The notes under the pieces: model-generated
The model's input: only the letters and a program-made list of their open reading frames with translations
Told to the model about the DNA's origin: nothing
Databases searched by the model: none
Assembly (NCBI RefSeq): GCF_002159535.1
Contig: NZ_NFIU01000004.1
Coordinates: 89,263 to 153,262, forward strand
From: Olsenella sp. An290
GTDB taxonomy: Bacteria > Actinomycetota > Coriobacteriia > Coriobacteriales > Atopobiaceae
Reading direction: 5' to 3'
DNA: 64,000 nucleotides
Position numbers and translations under genes: made by a program
Part shown: positions 60,323 through 64,000 of the stretch, in pieces
How the letters are laid out: the number at the start of each line of letters is the position of its first letter
Numbering within the stretch: the stretch's first letter is position 1

Positions 60323-60347
60323 GCCCATTTCTAACGAAGCCCTAACG
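60323..60347 (-). promoter_or_regulatory. Response-regulator box upstream of LanFEG
   Basis: Plus-strand GCCCATTTCTAACGAAG then CCCTAACG, the same 11-base-period direct repeats as at 57464-57488, 47 bases before the LanF start. Confidence 0.65.
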
Positions 60348-60433
60348 GCTGCAAAAAAGGGACGGGTTCAAACGAGCAGCTCAAACGGGACAGGTCCCGA
60401 TGGCGTGTGGGACGGGCGATTGCCCTCCAATTA

Positions 60434-60448
60434 TTGACCAATGTTCAA
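60434..60448. promoter_or_regulatory. TetR operator before TetR copy 2
   Basis: TTGACCAATGTTCAA, identical to the site at 53967, 36 bases before the TetR gene. Confidence 0.7.
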
Positions 60449-60484
60449 CACTGAGTTACGATGGCTCCGAGGAGGTGATGCCGC

Positions 60485-61075
60485 ATGCCCAGGACCGTGA
60501 GGGACCCCGAGGAGCGCAGGCGCGAGTTGCTCGCCTGCGCCATGCGGCTCTTCGCCGAGGATGGCTACGACAACGTGTCCGTCCGCGCGGTCGCGCGCGC
60601 CGCGCACGTGGCGCCGGGGCTCGCGTACCACTACTTCGACTCCAAGGAGCGCCTGTTCGCGGAGGCCATCGAGGACTACGCGCGCCGCTGCGCCGAGGGG
60701 GTCTGCGCCGTGCTGGACGAGCGGGGCCCCTCGCTGGATGAGCGGCTCGACCGCGCGCTCGCGACGGGCGCGCGCCACGACGGCTACCCGTACGCGGACT
60801 TCTTCCACGCGGCGGGGCACGGGGCGCTCCACGACCGGCTCTCGCTCGCGATGTGCGAGGCGGTCCGCCCGCACCTGCGCCGCGCGCTCGAGGTGGACGC
60901 CGCGGAGCGGGGGGCCGCCGCGAAGGACGCCGACGAGCTCGCCGCCATCATGGTCTACGGCTGCGTGGGCCTGGCCTCCGGCCCGGGCATGCCGGACGAG
61001 GCGGCCCTCGCGGCGGCGCGGCGCTACCTCCGCGCGCTTGTCGCCGAGTTTCGGGCGGGAGGGTCGCCAAGCTAG
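60485..61075 (+). CDS. TetR-family regulator, copy 2
   Basis: A 196-residue paralogue of the gene at 54019. The recognition region (EDGYDNVSVRAVARAAHVAPGLAYHYFDSKERLF) is almost unchanged, and the operator at both copies is the same, so cross-regulation is likely. Differences cluster in the ligand domain. AGGAGG precedes the ATG. Confidence 0.9.
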   Translation: MPRTVRDPEERRRELLACAMRLFAEDGYDNVSVRAVARAAHVAPGLAYHYFDSKERLFAEAIEDYARRCAEGVCAVLDERGPSLDERLDRALATGARHDGYPYADFFHAAGHGALHDRLSLAMCEAVRPHLRRALEVDAAERGAAAKDADELAAIMVYGCVGLASGPGMPDEAALAAARRYLRALVAEFRAGGSPS

Positions 61076-61082
61076 GGACCTT

Positions 61083-61102
61083 GCCCCGGCTGTTGCCGGG
61101 GC
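61083..61102 (+). terminator. Terminator between TetR and methyltransferase, copy 2
   Basis: GCCCCGGC-TGTT-GCCGGGGC followed by TTCGTTCT; a counterpart of 54617. Confidence 0.7.
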
Positions 61103-61120
61103 TTCGTTCTGCCAATTGTA

Positions 61121-61135
61121 TTGAACATTGCTCAA
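61121..61135. promoter_or_regulatory. TetR operator before the broken methyltransferase
   Basis: TTGAACATTGCTCAA, identical to 54655, 15 bases before the start codon. Confidence 0.7.
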
Positions 61136-61150
61136 CAGAAGGGAACCACG

Positions 61151-61670
61151 ATGGACGAGAAGAACGCCGAGCAGCTCAAGGCGCGCACCCGGGCGGCCTT
61201 CGACGCGCAGGCCGCGACCTACGACGCTGGGATGGAGGGCGAGCACGCGCGCCGGCTCTACCCTCACGTGCGTTGACCTGTCGCCGCGCATGGCAGGGGC
61301 CGCGCGTGTGCGCCTGGCCGGGCGCGCCGAGGTCCTTCTCGGCGACGCTGAGCGCCTGCCCTTCCACGACGCGGGCTTCGACGCGGCCTGGTGCAACGAC
61401 TCGTTCCACCACTACCCGGACCCCGAGCGCGCGGCGTTCCAGGCGTGGCGCGTGCTCGCGCCCGGCGGCGCGCTCGTGATAGGCGACGCCTGGCAACCGG
61501 CGCCGGCGCGCGCCGTCATGAACGCGTGGCTGCCGCGCTCGCGCGAGGGGGACGTGCGCATCTACTCGGAGGCGGAGCTCAGGGATATCCTGGGCGCCTG
61601 GTTCGCCGAGATGAGCTGGCGCCGCGTCGGGATGACCGCCTGCGTCGCCGTGGCGCGCAAGGGCCGCTGA
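61151..61670 (+). pseudogene. SAM methyltransferase, copy 2, internally deleted
   Basis: The first 41 codons match copy 1 (MDEKNAEQLKARTRAAFDAQAATYD...RRLYPHV). Then, relative to copy 1, about 122 bases corresponding to 54804-54925 are missing, including the SAM-binding LDLGCGTG motif. The junction is out of frame and meets TGA at 61274-61276. The 3' part (VDLSPRMAGAARVRL onward) is intact in another frame. Inactive as an enzyme. Confidence 0.9.
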
Positions 61671-61699
61671 GCCGCGCGCGTGCTGTGCGAAAACTCATG

Positions 61700-61796
61700 C
61701 AAAGTCACGTTTTCGTCGCTCGAAGCGTGGCTTTCAATGAGTTGAGCGGAGCTAGCTCACTCAAAGTTACGCTTTCAGCTGCGAGAACGTGACTTG
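61700..61796. repeat. Double-hairpin intergenic element
   Basis: Four versions of AAAGTCACGTTTTC alternate in orientation (61701 plus, 61722 minus, 61762 plus, 61783 minus), forming two local hairpins and one long outer stem. The element directly abuts the IS3 remnant. Confidence 0.6.
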
Positions 61797-61824
61797 GGGG
61801 GGCGGACATTTTCTTGTATACATC

Positions 61825-62448
61825 CTACAGCGAGACCCCCAGCCGCCTGCGCCTCCCCGAGATCGTCTCGTAGCGACGCCCTCCGCCGGGCTTCTCGAAG
61901 CGCTTGAGCCTTCCGTCCCCGTACCACTCCATGTAGTCCCCGATTGCCCCCTCCAGCTCCCCGAGGCCGACGCCCGCCCGGTCGAGCGGCTCGAGGAACT
62001 CGGTCCTGAACGTGCCGAAGAAGCCCTCGGCCGGGGCGTTGTCGGCGCTTCGCCCCGGCCGCGACATCGACCGCGTCACGCCGCGCTCCGAGCACAGCTC
62101 CTTCCAGCCCGCGGAGCGGTAGGGCCCGCCGCCGTCGGTGTGCGCGGTCGGCGCCGACCCGGACGACAGCGAGTCGAGGCAGGAGCGCAGGGACGACGAA
62201 CAGAGGGCCGAGTCGGGGTGGAGCGACAGGGACCACGCCGCCGGCATCCCGTCGAAGCAGTCGACCACGGGATTCAGGTAGCACTTGTAGCCGTCCATGG
62301 CGAGCTCGGTGACGTCAGTCACGGCCAGCACGCCGGGCGCCGCCGCGGAGAAGTCGTGGTCGGGCGCGTAGCCCTCGCCCGCCGCCCTCCTCGCCTCCGC
62401 GCGCTCGCGCGGCAGGTTCGGCGGCCTCGAAGGCGCGCCCGGCGGCAC
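61825..62448 (-). pseudogene. IS3 transposase catalytic core (orfB-like remnant)
   Basis: An rve integrase core with the DDE residues visible in VLAVTDVTEL, TAHTDGGGPYRS and NAPAEGFFGTFRTEF; the end RRYETISGRRRRLGVSL looks complete. It lacks its normal N-terminal connection, so it is unlikely to be active alone. Confidence 0.8.
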
Positions 62449-62581
62449 TCATAGGAGCTCCTCGATATCCTCAAGAAACCGGTGATCGAGCGGAGGGGCA
62501 GGCCGGTCGCCAGCCTCAATCTCTCGCCGAGCTCGCACTTGCTCCTGCTCGAGATCGAACCCGGCCCCCAGCCGACCGCTT

Positions 62582-62869
62582 TTAGGTCGGCCAACACCGC
62601 CCTGAGCAGGATGTTCTCCATCTGCGCCGGCTCCAGGCCGGCGAGCGGCCCCGTCGCCGGCGGGTCGTAGACGCCCCTCGGGCACATGCGCGCTCCCTCC
62701 GTCCGCCCCACGCCCCCGATTCTAGGCGAGGGGCGGACGGAGGGAGCCTGCCGGCCGCCCAGTTGCGCACCGCGGCCTCGCCGCAGCCCGCCAGCTCGGC
62801 GGCCTCCCCCCTGCTCATGCCCTCCCTGACGACGAGGAGGGCGAGCTCGACGTCGTCCTTAGAGTACAT
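62582..62869 (-). pseudogene. IS3 transposase N-terminal HTH (orfA-like remnant)
   Basis: MYSKDDVELALLVVREGMSRGEAAELAGCGEAAVRNW is a transposase helix-turn-helix. About 25 residues later the expected continuation (GPLAGLEPAQMENILLRAVLADLKAVGW...RSITGFLRISRSSYECR) is found in a second frame at about 62440-62700, showing a frameshift. Start chosen at MYSKDD by family pattern. Confidence 0.7.
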
Positions 62870-62949
62870 GCGGACCTCCAGTCCGGACCCGATGGTCCAA
62901 CTTTTCGTCCGCACCCCCTGACGCTATGCATTTCTATAATGCGCGCATG

Positions 62950-63858
62950 TCAGCGCGATTGCTCCATGGCGAGGAAGTGCTCGTAGGCGCCGATGAGGTT
63001 GGCATCGTTGAAGAACCGGCACGCCACGATGTCCGTCTCGGGGAATGCGTTGTCGAACGCGGCGTTGAAGCGCCGGTGTGCGTCCCTCACGCCCTCCACG
63101 AAGAGCGGGTTCTGGCTGATGCCGCCGCCGAGGCAGACGCGCTCGGGGTCGAGCCAGCACTGGATGTTGTGGATCTGAAGGGCAATCTCGTCGCACACCC
63201 GATGGAACACGCCGGCGACGACCTCGTCCCCGTCCTCGAGCCAGCCGAAGAGTTGCCGTCCGTCGCAGCCGTCGATTCCCTTTGCCCGGGCGACGCGCTC
63301 GCATAGGGATTTGGTCGAGCAGGCGGACGACCAGAGACGGTCGTTCGCAATGGGGTCGCAGACCCTCTCGGGCCAGGAGGTGAGGACCTTCGAGGCCTCC
63401 CCCGCAAAGAGGTGCGCTCCCCGCAGGACCTTGCCGTCGATGACCACACCGCCGCCGATGCCCGTCCCAAAGGCAAGAACCACGCCGCAGTTAACGCCCT
63501 GGAGGTTACCGCGGGAGAACTCAGCGATTGCCGAGCAGCGCGCGTCATTCTCGATCTCAACTGGGAGTCTGAAGCGCTTCTCCCACTCCGTTACGTCGAC
63601 GTCGTAGTTGTAGAGCAGTGCGCCGCCCGTTCGGATGTACTTTCGGCGTGCGTCGATCTCTCCCGGCATGGAGAGGGCCAGACCCTCGACGTCTCCCATG
63701 CGCTCAAGGATGCCCTCGATGGTCTCGAGGAATGCCTCGGGGTCGTGGCTTTCCCCGTCGGGAGTGGGCACCTGCCCCTTACCCTCGATATCCGTACCGC
63801 ATATGGTGCAGTACTTGATCGCGGAGCCGCCTACGTCGAGAACCGCCAGCTTCTTCAT
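62950..63858 (-). CDS. ROK-family sugar kinase
   Basis: A 302-residue ROK protein with VLDVGGSAIKY at the N-terminus, IENDARCSAIAEF (catalytic Asp near 103), LAFGTGIGGGVVIDGKVLRGAH and CLGGGISQNPLF. The usual CxCGxxGCxE zinc motif is not visible, as in some glucoside-type ROK kinases. It follows a UTRA-type regulator gene on the same strand, suggesting a sugar-utilisation operon. Confidence 0.87.
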   Translation of the reverse strand: MKKLAVLDVGGSAIKYCTICGTDIEGKGQVPTPDGESHDPEAFLETIEGILERMGDVEGLALSMPGEIDARRKYIRTGGALLYNYDVDVTEWEKRFRLPVEIENDARCSAIAEFSRGNLQGVNCGVVLAFGTGIGGGVVIDGKVLRGAHLFAGEASKVLTSWPERVCDPIANDRLWSSACSTKSLCERVARAKGIDGCDGRQLFGWLEDGDEVVAGVFHRVCDEIALQIHNIQCWLDPERVCLGGGISQNPLFVEGVRDAHRRFNAAFDNAFPETDIVACRFFNDANLIGAYEHFLAMEQSR

Positions 63859-63884
63859 GTCCTTCTCCTGTCCCTGCCTGCTGC

Positions 63885-64000
63885 CTATATGACGTTCACG
63901 TCGCGCAGTTCGGAGCGCATGCCGTTGCTGCGTGCGACGGAGAACTCGAAGGGCGTTCCGTCGTCGAGGAAGCCGACCTGGGAGATCTCGAGCAGGGGGG
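63885..64000 (-). CDS. GntR/HutC-type regulator, UTRA C-terminus (5' end off window)
   Basis: Only the last 38 codons are present: PLLEISQVGFLDDGTPFEFSVARSNGMRSELRDVNVI resembles the end of a UTRA ligand-binding domain. It stops 26 bases before the ROK kinase start, so the two probably form one transcription unit. Confidence 0.6.
   Translation of the reverse strand, partial: PLLEISQVGFLDDGTPFEFSVARSNGMRSELRDVNVI

Larger units (their letters stand above)
61793..62923 (-). mobile_element. Decayed IS3-family insertion sequence
   Basis: It is bounded by similar ends: GGGGGGGCGGAC at the left and, inverted, GTCCGCACCCCCTGA at the right. Within it, transposase pieces lie in three frames on the minus strand. 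The segment that usually links the orfA-like part to the catalytic core is missing. No target duplication is evident. Confidence 0.75.

Overview
The window is high-GC (roughly two thirds G+C over most of its length), gene-dense and actinobacterial in character. Gene content (selenium-linked ygeX/ygeY/ygeW/hyuA cluster, YtrA-like GntR/ABC modules, macro/VWA/ADP-ribosylglycohydrolase genes, IS3-type transposase) fits a gut- or mouth-type Coriobacteriia such as Olsenella or another Atopobiaceae member. That placement is inference; no rRNA or tRNA gene is visible.

Layout. (1) 1-5958, minus strand: a type III-A CRISPR-Cas operon cas6-cas10-csm2-csm3-csm4-csm5, with csm5 cut by the left edge. No repeat array, cas1/cas2 or csm6 is in view. 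(2) 6223-18104: an accessory region with a RelB/YoeB toxin-antitoxin pair, two ADP-ribosylglycohydrolase genes (the second frameshifted), a macro-domain protein with an HTH-like tail, a VWA protein, YccF, two unrelated AAA ATPases, an SDR oxidoreductase, a HIRAN protein, a truncated HAD gene, BioY and a SUKH protein. (3) 18454-35978: a nitrogen-catabolic cluster (diaminopropionate ammonia-lyase, YgeY peptidase, YgeW carbamoyltransferase, carbamate kinase, hydantoinase-like amidohydrolase, RidA) joined to accessory genes of selenium-dependent molybdenum hydroxylases (ModE-MocA fusion, YqeC, YedF, DUF3343, cysteine-desulfurase-like enzyme, YqeB-XdhC fusion) and a FecCD-type ABC transporter. Two ModE-like palindromes control the last part. 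(4) 35988-48583: a membrane protein, then a TPP-riboswitch-led thiamine operon (thiC-S-F-G-H-tenI-E-D) flanked by two paralogous minus-strand GntR/ABC modules in direct orientation. (5) 48794-53819: a two-component system, an FtsX-type ABC exporter, and a yjdF gene with a candidate azaaromatic riboswitch. (6) 53967-61670: a minus-strand lantibiotic-immunity-type block (LanF-E-G, YxeA-like protein, response regulator, kinase) flanked by two direct copies of a TetR/methyltransferase module; the second methyltransferase has lost its SAM-binding motif. (7) 61700-64000: a decayed IS3 element, a ROK kinase and the end of a UTRA-type regulator.

Three signals go beyond gene calling. The 10-mer CGAGAAGRAC (either strand) occurs about 40 times in the window, in and between genes, sometimes as hairpin-forming inverted pairs, and is absent from the first 6.8 kb including the csm block. 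Several intergenic regions hold long hairpin or MITE-like inverted-repeat elements of 50-160 bp. Paired regulatory boxes can be matched to specific regulators: ModE boxes, a 25-bp box shared by the LanR gene and the LanFEG operon, and a 15-bp operator at all four TetR/methyltransferase promoters.
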